From positions 1 to 14,942 of the forward strand of contig JBKPRA010000117.1 of NCBI GenBank assembly GCA_046734335.1: a stretch of 14,942 nt of DNA, read 5' to 3'. The position numbers and the translations under genes are program-made. Below, in pieces: positions 5,854-12,389 of the stretch (its first letter is position 1; each line of letters opens with the position of its first letter). The notes below the pieces were generated by a model. That model worked only from the letters and a program-made list of their open reading frames with translations, was not told the origin of the DNA and made no database searches. The DNA is from DATBLE01 sp046734335. GTDB lineage: Bacteria; Actinomycetota; Thermoleophilia; Gaiellales; Gaiellaceae.

Positions 5854-6140
5854 GCCGGTCCGCCACCGCCTGCGACCTCCTGCTTGGTGAGGTCGAGGAT
5901 CTCGGTGAACAATCTCCGCACCCCCTCCTCGGAGAGCGGCCCGCTGTTCGCTTCGGCCAGGTTGCGAAGCATCGACTGCTCTCGCTCCGGGTCGAGGAAG
6001 CCGATCCCGCGTGCCTCCTTGTGCTCTTTGATTCGCGCGACCAGCTCCAGACGGGCGTTGACTGCATCCAGGATCGCTCGGTCGGTGGCCGAGATCTGCT
6101 CGCGGAGCTCGCGCAGGAGGGGGTCGTCGATGGCGCTCAT
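5850..6140 (-). CDS. Chorismate mutase, AroQ class
   Basis: A 96-residue all-helical AroQ-type chorismate mutase, converting chorismate to prephenate for phenylalanine and tyrosine synthesis. Active-site residues match E. coli mutase numbering shifted by two: R13, R30, K41, D50, R53 and E54, with Q87 in the last helix in place of Q88. No signal peptide or fused prephenate dehydratase/dehydrogenase domain is present, so this is a free-standing cytoplasmic enzyme. ATG 6140 overlaps the upstream PrcB_C-like gene by ATGA, so it is likely translationally coupled to that gene. The frame continues open upstream to 6470, but this overlaps the PrcB_C-like gene. The C-terminus ends in a short Gly-rich tail. 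Confidence 0.93.
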   Translation of the reverse strand: MSAIDDPLLRELREQISATDRAILDAVNARLELVARIKEHKEARGIGFLDPEREQSMLRNLAEANSGPLSEEGVRRLFTEILDLTKQEVAGGGGPA

Positions 6141-6607
6141 GGCCGACCCTGCCACTGTACGTAAACGCGTTTCGAGGTCGCGGGAATGGCGATCAGCCGG
6201 TAGGGCGAGGTCACGCCCGGGACGACCCGCGTGTCGAGTGACGGGGTCGTCTCGCGTGCGAGCACGTCGATGGTGCTGCGCCGCTCGGTGATGCGGACGA
6301 TCTTCACGCCGTAGCCCATGCTCGACCGCGGCCCGGCGGCGACGAGGATGAGCCGGCGCCGGGCGAAGTCGAATGGCGGCACCCTGGGCGCGCCGAGCGG
6401 AAAGGTTCGAGCGAGGTAGCGGACGACCTGCCGCCGGCGCCAGAACGACCGCGAGACGGACTTCGGCCACAGCACAGGCCCCATCTGCGTGGTCACGTCC
6501 TGCCAGGCGAGTTGCCTCTCGGCTCTGCCCTCGATCACCTGGGTCCAGACCACCCCGCCGCCGATCACCAGCACGACGACGGCGATCGCCAGAATCTTCA
6601 CGGACAC
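6137..6607 (-). CDS. Membrane-anchored protein with PrcB_C-like domain
   Basis: A 156-residue protein with one N-terminal hydrophobic segment (residues ~4-22, VKILAIAVVVLVIGGGVVW), so a membrane anchor or uncleaved signal with an outside domain. The C-terminal half (residues ~85-155) resembles PrcB_C: a MGYGVKIVRITERRSTIDVLARETTP stretch followed by a TSPYRLIAIPAT segment, where family members typically have GGYSVEI..., a V.V.ETSPG strand and TSPY...IP. PrcB is a partner of the prtP/PrcA protease in Treponema; whether this protein binds a protease is unknown and none is adjacent. The start GTG 6607 is nine bases after a TAGGGT box and has no Shine-Dalgarno; the upstream bases CCTCCTC are the opposite of one. 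GTG 6601 is an alternative. It is coupled to chorismate mutase by ATGA. Confidence 0.72.
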   Translation of the reverse strand: MSVKILAIAVVVLVIGGGVVWTQVIEGRAERQLAWQDVTTQMGPVLWPKSVSRSFWRRRQVVRYLARTFPLGAPRVPPFDFARRRLILVAAGPRSSMGYGVKIVRITERRSTIDVLARETTPSLDTRVVPGVTSPYRLIAIPATSKRVYVQWQGRP

Positions 6608-6616
6608 GAGGAGGAA

Positions 6617-6622
6617 ACCCTA
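6617..6622 (-). promoter_or_regulatory. -10-like TAGGGT of the PrcB_C-like / chorismate mutase unit
   Basis: TAGGGT on the minus strand ends nine bases before GTG 6607. Transcription would start about two bases before the start codon. A 12-bp palindrome sits where the -35 would be. Confidence 0.4.
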
Positions 6623-6634
6623 GTGCCCGGCTGC

Positions 6635-6646
6635 ACTCCTAGGAGT
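6635..6646. repeat. Perfect 12-bp palindrome ACTCCTAGGAGT
   Basis: The palindrome contains the stop codon of the L,D-transpeptidase and lies 12 bp upstream of the TAGGGT box of the next gene, covering its expected -35 position. It could be an operator half-overlapping the stop, or chance. With no loop it is a poor terminator. Confidence 0.5.
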
Positions 6647-7778
6647 AGACGAACACCGTCTCGCCGTAGGGCTCGGAGCCGAACAGCCGGTAGATCACGA
6701 AGTTCGGGACCCGGACGCAGCCGTGCGATGCGGGGTAGGGCGGCACTGACGGATTCCCGTGGATGGCGTAGCCGCCGACGAAGTACATCGGGTCGAGCAG
6801 TACGCCGAGCGGGCTCGTGTCGTATCCGGTCACCTTCCGGTAGATCGCGAACCGGCCCTCGGGCGTGTAGTAGCCGGCGATGCCTGCTGTGGAGACCGGC
6901 GAGATCAATGCGATCTTGCCGTCGCGCACGAGGTAGAGCACCTGGTGGGTCTTGTCGACCTCGATGTGATCGGCCGGGCTCGTGTACTTCGGTGCCGGGA
7001 CGTGCGGGTTCTCCAGCTTCGCCCAGAAGACGGAGTCGACCGAGCCCGTGCGCTCGAGCCCCTGCACCTTCTGGAAGGCGTAGACGCTCTCGACGAAGTC
7101 GTAGCTGAAGGTCGAGGAGAACGAAGGGACCACGTAGTGGAGGGCTGCGAGCCGATGCGCGAGTTCGGCCACCACCGGGCTCGTTGTTCCGACGGAGAGG
7201 TACGGCGGTCGGAGCGTCGCGGTCAGCTCGCGGCTGACGGGGTCGAAGCCTGGTCGGGGCAGGGTCGTGAGTCGCACCCTCAGTGTTCCGGTCTCCCGTG
7301 TCCCGAGCGCCACCCGCGCGCCGCCGGCAAAGCTACGGTCGAAGCCGACCTCCCCGGCACGGATCACCTGCACGCGCACGCGCCCGGCAGCCGAGGGCTC
7401 GAGTGTCGCGGCGAGTTTCAGGGGCGCACCCACGACCGGAGTGCCGACGAGCGAGGCGCGCAGGCGCGGCCTGATCCGGACGGTTACGTCGTTCGACCGG
7501 GCGGAGAGCCAGGCGGCGTGGAACGGCCCCGGGTTGGCGAGCTCGACCTTGAAGAGGAAGCTGCCGTCGCCACGGACGCGGGCGGTGGTCACGGTCGTGC
7601 CTCCACGCATCAGCCGGACGCGTGCTCCCGGGGCAGCCGGGCTGATGCGACCGACGAAGTCGACCTGGTGCAAGTACCTGGTCGCCCCCGGCGCCTTCAC
7701 CGTCAAGGTCGGTGCGGCCGCTCCGGCCGAGGAGGGCCACACGAGCAACACCAGGGCCAGTGAAAGGGCACGCCGCAC
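6639..7778 (-). CDS. Secreted L,D-transpeptidase (YkuD domain)
   Basis: A 379-residue exported protein. Residues 1-20 form a signal peptide ending SSAGA-AAP. Residues ~20-210 are beta-rich with no recognised catalytic motif, perhaps Ig-like spacers. Residues ~215-275 resemble a peptidoglycan-binding helical repeat (VVAELAHRLAALHY...VYAFQKVQGLERTG). The YkuD catalytic domain follows from ~285: HQVLYLVRDGK, H338-G-N, and the active-site motif S351-H352-G-C354-V-R. These enzymes make 3-3 cross-links in peptidoglycan and resist most beta-lactams except carbapenems. GTG 7778 begins the signal peptide and lies seven bases after a TAACCT box with no Shine-Dalgarno. The frame stays open upstream to 8648 but over other genes. 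It starts 35 bp after the CPBP gene stop. Confidence 0.93.
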   Translation of the reverse strand: MRRALSLALVLLVWPSSAGAAAPTLTVKAPGATRYLHQVDFVGRISPAAPGARVRLMRGGTTVTTARVRGDGSFLFKVELANPGPFHAAWLSARSNDVTVRIRPRLRASLVGTPVVGAPLKLAATLEPSAAGRVRVQVIRAGEVGFDRSFAGGARVALGTRETGTLRVRLTTLPRPGFDPVSRELTATLRPPYLSVGTTSPVVAELAHRLAALHYVVPSFSSTFSYDFVESVYAFQKVQGLERTGSVDSVFWAKLENPHVPAPKYTSPADHIEVDKTHQVLYLVRDGKIALISPVSTAGIAGYYTPEGRFAIYRKVTGYDTSPLGVLLDPMYFVGGYAIHGNPSVPPYPASHGCVRVPNFVIYRLFGSEPYGETVFVYS

Positions 7779-7785
7779 GGCCGAG

Positions 7786-7791
7786 AGGTTA
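7786..7791 (-). promoter_or_regulatory. -10-like TAACCT of the L,D-transpeptidase gene
   Basis: TAACCT on the minus strand lies exactly seven bases before GTG 7778, consistent with leaderless transcription starting at the start codon. It falls in the 35-bp gap after the CPBP gene, indicating a separate unit. No -35 was recognised. Confidence 0.4.
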
Positions 7792-7813
7792 GACGTGCGC
7801 TCGGGGACTCCTG

Positions 7814-8467
7814 CTAGGTGGAAACCGCCACGAGCAACGCGATCGCGTTGAAGGCTCCGTGCACGACCATGCCCGGATACACGCTGTCGGAGCACTCGCG
7901 CAGCCAGGCCAGGCCGCAGCCGAACACGATCAGGATCGGCAGTCCTTCCAGGAGACCGTGCGCGAGGCCGAACGCGATGCCGATCCAGAGGATGGCTGTG
8001 AGCCGTCCGAGCGGCACGAGCAGGGAGTAGCCGAGCCCGCGAAAGGTCAACTCCTCGACGAACGGCGCGACGGCGACGAAGACGACGAAGTTGACCGCGA
8101 ACGGAACGGCACGACTCGAGTCCCAGCTCGTCGGCGTGAGACCCTGTTCTCGTCCTGGGTCGCCGAATGCCGAGACCGCCGCGCTGGCCGCATACACCGC
8201 GATGAAGACGATCACGACTGCGCCCAGGGTTCGCGCCCAGGCCCGCGGACGCCGCAACGCAAGCAGTCGCCACTCGGGCCGTGTGATTGCCAGGACGACG
8301 GCGAGGATGATCGCGTACTGGACGAGGCCGCCTGCGGCGGTCGAGTACTGGTAGGCGGCGTCCTTCGGCGGTTTTCCACCGGTCGCGCGGCTCGCGTAGC
8401 CCAGCAACGCGAGCACGGCCACCAGGATGACCCAGGCGGTCAGCTTGCCGCTGCGCACGGCGCTCAC
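7814..8467 (-). CDS. CPBP-family intramembrane metalloprotease
   Basis: A 217-residue polytopic membrane protein of the CPBP (CAAX protease/bacteriocin-processing, Abi) family. The three motifs are intact: E138-E139-L-T-F-R143-G, a second-motif FGLAHG with H170, and H203-G-A-F-N207. These Glu/His residues bind the catalytic metal inside the membrane. About six hydrophobic helices are visible. Bacterial substrates are mostly unknown; some members give immunity to or process peptides, which nothing nearby supports. The GTG at 8467 overlaps the HAD gene's stop by GTGA; GTG at 8458 is possible. It is the last gene of the four-gene minus-strand operon. Confidence 0.9.
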   Translation of the reverse strand: MSAVRSGKLTAWVILVAVLALLGYASRATGGKPPKDAAYQYSTAAGGLVQYAIILAVVLAITRPEWRLLALRRPRAWARTLGAVVIVFIAVYAASAAVSAFGDPGREQGLTPTSWDSSRAVPFAVNFVVFVAVAPFVEELTFRGLGYSLLVPLGRLTAILWIGIAFGLAHGLLEGLPILIVFGCGLAWLRECSDSVYPGMVVHGAFNAIALLVAVST

Positions 8468-9096
8468 GAGCAACCTGCGAACGCTGTCTCGAGCGGCGCG
8501 GGGGCGAACCGCATCCCGGCTGCCGCGGCCCCCTCTTCGTCCTCGGCCTCGTCGCCGACGTGGAGTGCCCGCGCCGGCTCGACACCGAGCCGTTGAAGCG
8601 CAAGCCGGAACGCTGCCGGGTCCGGCTTGGCCGCACCCGCCTCCGCACTGGTCACCACCGTCGAGAAGAGGTGATCGGCGCCGATCTGCTCGAGATGCTC
8701 TGCGAGGCCGACGTCCCAGTTGGACACGACGGCCAGGTCGAGACCCCGTCCGCGGAGTTGTTCCAGCGTCGTGATCGCACCGGGAACCGCCTCGAACCGG
8801 ATTGCAGCCATGAAGTCGTCCACGAACGACTCCGGCTCGAGGTCGACGCCGGCAGCGTCGAGGAAGACGCGTGTGCAGTCGCAGCGGAGTCGGAACAGCG
8901 AGTCGGCGTCGCGCCCGCGAACCGCTTCGGGCCGGTAGTAGCCGACCTCTGCCCTGAATGCGGCGCGAACGAGCTTCGGATCGCGATCGATCCCGCACTC
9001 CTCGAGCGACCGGACGAGGCTCGGCACCGGGTCGAGGAGCCGAACGAGCGTCCCGTAGCCGTCGACGGTGACGGCGTCGAGTTCAGCGAAACGCAT
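8464..9096 (-). CDS. HAD-superfamily hydrolase (haloacid dehalogenase-like, subfamily IA)
   Basis: A 210-residue HAD phosphatase-fold enzyme with all four motifs. Motif I is V-D12-G-Y-G-T16-L with nucleophile D12; the residue two after it is Tyr, as in haloacid dehalogenases, rather than the usual acid-base Asp of phosphatases. Motif II is VVS125-N126-W-D, motif III K157-P-D-P and motif IV G181-D182-E-A-E-D186. The alpha-helical cap lies between motifs I and II (about 20-105), the C1 type. The Tyr in motif I leaves the substrate open: dehalogenase-like or an inefficient phosphatase. The ATG at 9096 is inside the upstream lipoprotein gene, overlapping it by 14 bp, and the gene overlaps the CPBP gene by four. 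The function is generic and may be unrelated to the rest of the operon. Confidence 0.9.
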   Translation of the reverse strand: MRFAELDAVTVDGYGTLVRLLDPVPSLVRSLEECGIDRDPKLVRAAFRAEVGYYRPEAVRGRDADSLFRLRCDCTRVFLDAAGVDLEPESFVDDFMAAIRFEAVPGAITTLEQLRGRGLDLAVVSNWDVGLAEHLEQIGADHLFSTVVTSAEAGAAKPDPAAFRLALQRLGVEPARALHVGDEAEDEEGAAAAGMRFAPAPLETAFAGCS

Positions 9097-9952
9097 CAGG
9101 GTGCAGGAGCCGAGCGACCTGGTCGAGCCCGTCTCCGATGCGCGGGCCGGGGAAGAGCAGGTTCTCGTCGAGCACGACGAAGCGACCTTCGCGGACTGCC
9201 CGCAGCCTGCGCGTTGCCGGGTTCTTCCGCAGGTCGGCGAGCGTCGTCATCGTGTCGGCGGTGACGACGTAGACGTCCGGATCGAGCCGGGCCAGGTCCT
9301 CGGGGTTCACCGGGCCTGCCGCGGCGTCGTCGCCTGCGACGTTCCTCGCGTGCGCCTCGCTCAGAACGTCGCCGATCAGCGACTGGTCGGGCACCGTCGT
9401 CATCAGGCCGGTGTCGACGAAGACATTGACCGTCGGCACACGCGCGAGAGCAGCGTCGGTTGCGCGACGCTTCCGCTCGATCCGGCGCACGAGTGCACGG
9501 CCACGCACCGGCGTGCCGGTGAGCAGCCCGAGCTGTGTGATCGCCCGTTCGACCTGTCTGATCGAGTCGCCGGGCGCCGAATACACGTCGGCGTGCGTGG
9601 CCGCTGCGGCCCGCGACAGCGCCCGCTCGTCGACGGTGTCGGAGGCGACGATCAGATCTGGCTTCCGGCGCCGGAGGAAGCCGATTGCCACGGACGGTGT
9701 GACCGCGACGATTCGCTTGCCGGCTCCGAGCGCGCGAATCAGCTGCTCGGAGGTCTGATCGAGGACCGCGATCCGCCGTGCGGGGCTCTCGATCCCGATC
9801 GGGCGGTCGCCGGTCGTGATCGTCACGGGATAGAGGTGGGCATCAGCGCCCTTCGGCTCGCTGCGCTCACCGCACGCGGTCGCGCCGAGGAGGAGCACTG
9901 CCGCGGCGCCGGCGACCGCGAAGGCCCTCCGCCCGAGAATCAGGCGACCCAT
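9083..9952 (-). CDS. ABC transporter substrate-binding lipoprotein (TroA/BtuF-like helical-backbone fold)
   Basis: A 289-residue exported protein. Residues 1-26 are a basic-hydrophobic signal and C27 in GATAC is the probable lipid-modified cysteine, though the lipobox is imperfect (Ala rather than Leu at -3). The mature part has the periplasmic-binding pattern of the iron-siderophore/cobalamin group: PARRIAVLDQTSEQLIRALGAGKRIVAV, RRKPDLIVAS, a long central helix (AITQLGLLTG...RIERKRRATDA), then VFVDTGLM, RLDPDVYVV and a C-terminal RLRAVREGRFVVLDENLL. It would capture a metal chelate such as a siderophore, haem or B12 at the outer face. No permease or ATPase gene is in the window. ATG 9952 begins the signal and overlaps the PIG-V-like gene by 13 bp. 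The longer open frame upstream is inside that gene. Confidence 0.85.
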   Translation of the reverse strand: MGRLILGRRAFAVAGAAAVLLLGATACGERSEPKGADAHLYPVTITTGDRPIGIESPARRIAVLDQTSEQLIRALGAGKRIVAVTPSVAIGFLRRRKPDLIVASDTVDERALSRAAAATHADVYSAPGDSIRQVERAITQLGLLTGTPVRGRALVRRIERKRRATDAALARVPTVNVFVDTGLMTTVPDQSLIGDVLSEAHARNVAGDDAAAGPVNPEDLARLDPDVYVVTADTMTTLADLRKNPATRRLRAVREGRFVVLDENLLFPGPRIGDGLDQVARLLHPDAFR

Positions 9953-11199
9953 TGCCAGAGCGCCCACTGGGTGACCGCCACGCCGAGCATGATCGAGCTG
10001 ACTACGAGGATCGCGGTGTGGACCTTCGGCCGGCCGCCGATTACGGCCAGGGCCATGAAGCACGGGAACAGGACGAGCCCGAAGCGGGGCATCGAGAGCA
10101 GTGGCCACCGCGTGCTCGGGGCGCTGAGGGGGATCGCCAGGCTGACCGCGCAGAAGAGCCCGTACGGCGTGCCGAAGCGGCGCCAGGCGACCACCGTCAG
10201 CGCGATCAGCAGGACGAGGAACGCGAAGGCCTCCAGGTTGACCGCCGCCGCGCGCATCGGGTCAGTGTCCTGAACAGGGGTCCAGTAGACGTGCGTGTGC
10301 GAGCCGGACGCGAGCTGCTGGACGCCGGCCCAGGCCGACCGCAGGCCGTCCCAGATTCCGCCGAACGGGCCGGCGTACGAGAGGTGGCGGTTCCAGAACC
10401 CCTGTGATCGGGCGAACGCGAGCACGTCGCCGCGCGAAACCGCGAGGTAGATCGGGTAAGCGGTGAAGACGAGCGGTGCGACGCACAGCCGCAAAAGTGC
10501 CCCCCGGCGCTCGGGGCGTCGCCAGGCCATGACCACGAGTGCCGGCAAGAGCGCAACCCCGGCGATGCGCGTCAGCATGGCCAGGCCGGTGGCGAGGCCC
10601 GCACCGAGCCAGCGGCCACGTTCTGCGAGCACGAACGCGCCGATCGCGAGCGCGAGGAACATCGACTCCGAGTAGACGGCGCCAAGGAACAGCGCCATCG
10701 GGAAGACGGCGAGGTAGAGAACCGCCCGGCGTGCGCCGTCGGCTCCCAGCCGTGTCTCGGTCAGCCGGTAGAGGAGCACGAATGCGGCCAGCGCAGCGGC
10801 CAACGAGATGACGATTCCGGCCGCGACGTAGTGCCCGCCGAAGACGCGGCCGACTCCGGCCAGGGCGAGCGGATAGAGCGGGTAGAAGGCGGCGGCCACC
10901 CCGTGGGCCTCGCCGTACCCGTGCGCGGCAATACGCAGGAACCAGACGCTGTCCCAGCGCGCCCAGACGTCGGTGACCCAGCCGAGGTCTCGTGTGAGGG
11001 TGGGATCGTCCCAGTGGGCGGCGTTCGGATGCCGGTTCGGCTCGAAGACCAGCCAGGCGAAGAGCGCGCCGGCCCAGATCGCCGCGCGGCTCCAGAGGAA
11101 GATCCCGATGGCCGGCCCTCTGACCACCGACACGCGCAGCTCGGCGAGCCGTGCGCGGACGCGGGGCCCGCCTCGGACAACGTCGGTAGGAGAACCCAC
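9940..11199 (-). CDS. PIG-V-like integral membrane mannosyltransferase (GT-C type)
   Basis: A 419-residue multi-spanning protein (about ten or more hydrophobic helices). It has features of the PIG-V family of GT-C glycosyltransferases: VWARWDSVWFLRIAAHGY (residues ~78-95) containing the R81-W-D83 motif in the first outside loop, and AFYPLYPLAL (~104-113). Eukaryotic PIG-V adds the second mannose of GPI anchors from dolichol-phosphate-mannose. Bacterial homologues probably use polyprenyl-phosphate sugars; the acceptor is unknown. The GTG at 11199 has no Shine-Dalgarno and stands eight bases after a TATGAT box, so it is likely leaderless. It heads the operon with the binding lipoprotein, HAD hydrolase and CPBP protease. 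It diverges from the DUF2203 gene with only 24 bp between starts. Confidence 0.87.
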   Translation of the reverse strand: MGSPTDVVRGGPRVRARLAELRVSVVRGPAIGIFLWSRAAIWAGALFAWLVFEPNRHPNAAHWDDPTLTRDLGWVTDVWARWDSVWFLRIAAHGYGEAHGVAAAFYPLYPLALAGVGRVFGGHYVAAGIVISLAAALAAFVLLYRLTETRLGADGARRAVLYLAVFPMALFLGAVYSESMFLALAIGAFVLAERGRWLGAGLATGLAMLTRIAGVALLPALVVMAWRRPERRGALLRLCVAPLVFTAYPIYLAVSRGDVLAFARSQGFWNRHLSYAGPFGGIWDGLRSAWAGVQQLASGSHTHVYWTPVQDTDPMRAAAVNLEAFAFLVLLIALTVVAWRRFGTPYGLFCAVSLAIPLSAPSTRWPLLSMPRFGLVLFPCFMALAVIGGRPKVHTAILVVSSIMLGVAVTQWALWQWVA

Positions 11200-11207
11200 G
11201 CGGCCCG

Positions 11208-11213
11208 ATCATA
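11208..11213 (-). promoter_or_regulatory. -10 box TATGAT of the PIG-V-like operon
   Basis: TATGAT on the minus strand is the best -10 match in the window and lies eight bases before GTG 11199. It overlaps by two bases the TACTTT box of the divergent gene. No -35 was recognised; the expected position lies inside the DUF2203 coding region. Confidence 0.55.
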
Positions 11214-11217
11214 CTTT
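11212..11217 (+). promoter_or_regulatory. -10-like TACTTT of the DUF2203 gene
   Basis: TACTTT is followed by six bases and then ATG 11224, leaderless spacing. CATACT (11210-11215) is an alternative placement. It overlaps the divergent TATGAT box, so the two polymerases could not both bind at once. Confidence 0.45.
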
Positions 11218-11223
11218 TGCCTG

Positions 11224-11619
11224 ATGGAGCGGATCTTCACACCGGACGATGCGAACGAGCTGCTGCCTGTCGTGCGGCCGCTCGTCGAGCGCATGGTCGA
11301 GGGCAAGCGCGCGCTCGACGCCGCACAGGCGGAGGCCGACGACGTCTCGACCCGAATCTCGGGCAACGGCGGCGGGCTTCCGCCGGCGAGGCTCGCCGAG
11401 GTGAACGCCGAGCTGACCCGGCGGGCAGCCGAGCTCGCCGGCGCCTTGGAGGAGATCCAGGATCTCGGCGTGGTAGTCAAGGATCTCGACACCGGTCTGG
11501 TCGATTTCCCCTCCGTGCGCGAGGGCCGGGATGTGCTGCTCTGCTGGCGGCTCGGCGAGGACGAAGTCGCGTTCTGGCACGGCTACGACGACGGCTTCGC
11601 GGGTCGTCAACCGATCTAG
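11224..11619 (+). CDS. DUF2203 family protein
   Basis: A 131-residue soluble protein matching the DUF2203 family in length and layout. It opens with FTPDDANELLPVVRPLVERM (residues 5-24), continues as a long amphipathic helix pair rich in Ala, Glu and Arg (about 25-85, probable coiled coil), and ends with the family signature GVVVKDLDTGLVDFPS...VLLCWRLGEDEVAFWHGYDDGF (from about 87). The family function is unknown. It has no signal or membrane segment. ATG 11224 has no ribosome site and fits leaderless expression. The next gene, MscS-type, starts 44 bp after its stop and could be in the same transcript. Confidence 0.85.
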   Translation: MERIFTPDDANELLPVVRPLVERMVEGKRALDAAQAEADDVSTRISGNGGGLPPARLAEVNAELTRRAAELAGALEEIQDLGVVVKDLDTGLVDFPSVREGRDVLLCWRLGEDEVAFWHGYDDGFAGRQPI

Positions 11620-11663
11620 CACTCTGAGGAATCGTCGTGCCCGGCGTCGAATAGCGAAGGTCG

Positions 11664-12389
11664 ATGCCTTTCTGGGAACGCTTGACGATTGCCGCGGTCG
11701 TGATCGTGGCCTCGATCGTGCTCGCGAAGATCGTCGACGTCGCCATGCGGCGCGTGCAGTTGCGCGCCGGCGCCGAGACGCGCTACCGGGTGCTTCGCCG
11801 CGCGGTGATGGCTGTGATCGTCGTCGTCGCCGTCCTTTCGGCGCTGCTCGTCTTCCCGCAGGTGCGGGCGGTGGCGGGCGCGTTGCTTGCTTCCGGCGCC
11901 GTGATCGGCATCATCGTCGGCTTCGCCTCCCAGCGGACGCTGGGCAACTTCGTCGCAGGCATTCTGATTGCATTCACTCAGCCGTTACGTCTCGGCGACC
12001 GAGTCACCGTCGACGGGCTCGAGGGAGTGGTCGAGGAGATCACGCTGACGTACACCTTCATCCGGTCCGACGACGACACCCGCATGGTCGTCCCGAACGA
12101 GAAACTGGCCTCGGATACCATTCACAACGCCACCATCGTCAAGCGTGCCCAGCGTGCGGAGATCACGGTGCAGCTTCCATTGAGCTCCGATCTGGAGAAC
12201 GTCATCACCCTGCTGGGCGACGAGGTAGCGGACCAGCGCGAGCCCGAGGTGTTCCTCAGCAGCCTCGAGGGCAACGCGACGATCACAGTTCGCGCTCTGG
12301 CCGAGGATCCGTCGAGAGCCGAGCGCCTCCAGCACGACCTCCGTCTGCGTGCGCACCGCAGGCTTCGCGCGGCCGGGATCTACGCATGA
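11664..12389 (+). CDS. Small-conductance mechanosensitive channel, MscS family
   Basis: A 241-residue MscS-type channel, close to the minimal length, which opens under membrane tension to release solutes on hypo-osmotic shock. Three hydrophobic segments are visible: about 7-27, 47-65 and 70-105. The last is the pore helix (TM3) with the Ala/Gly-rich AGALLASGAVIGIIVGFASQRTLGNFVAG pattern. The beta domain follows with PLRLGDRVTVDGLEGVVEEI and MVVPNEKLASDTIHN (about 141-155), then a C-terminal alpha/beta domain. ATG 11664 is preceded by GCGAAGG only a few bases away. The stop overlaps the penicillin-binding protein start by ATGA, so the two are coupled. Confidence 0.93.
   Translation: MPFWERLTIAAVVIVASIVLAKIVDVAMRRVQLRAGAETRYRVLRRAVMAVIVVVAVLSALLVFPQVRAVAGALLASGAVIGIIVGFASQRTLGNFVAGILIAFTQPLRLGDRVTVDGLEGVVEEITLTYTFIRSDDDTRMVVPNEKLASDTIHNATIVKRAQRAEITVQLPLSSDLENVITLLGDEVADQREPEVFLSSLEGNATITVRALAEDPSRAERLQHDLRLRAHRRLRAAGIYA

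Noticed and set aside
6608..6625. GAGGAGGAAA followed by GTG on the plus strand, like a ribosome site and start
   Set aside because: The frame that follows is antisense to the L,D-transpeptidase and encodes only low-complexity Arg/Ser-rich sequence.
7779..8648. Upstream extension of the L,D-transpeptidase frame by about 290 codons
   Set aside because: It lies over the CPBP and HAD genes in another frame and precedes a clear signal peptide; the Arg/Gly/Pro-rich translation looks like a shadow.
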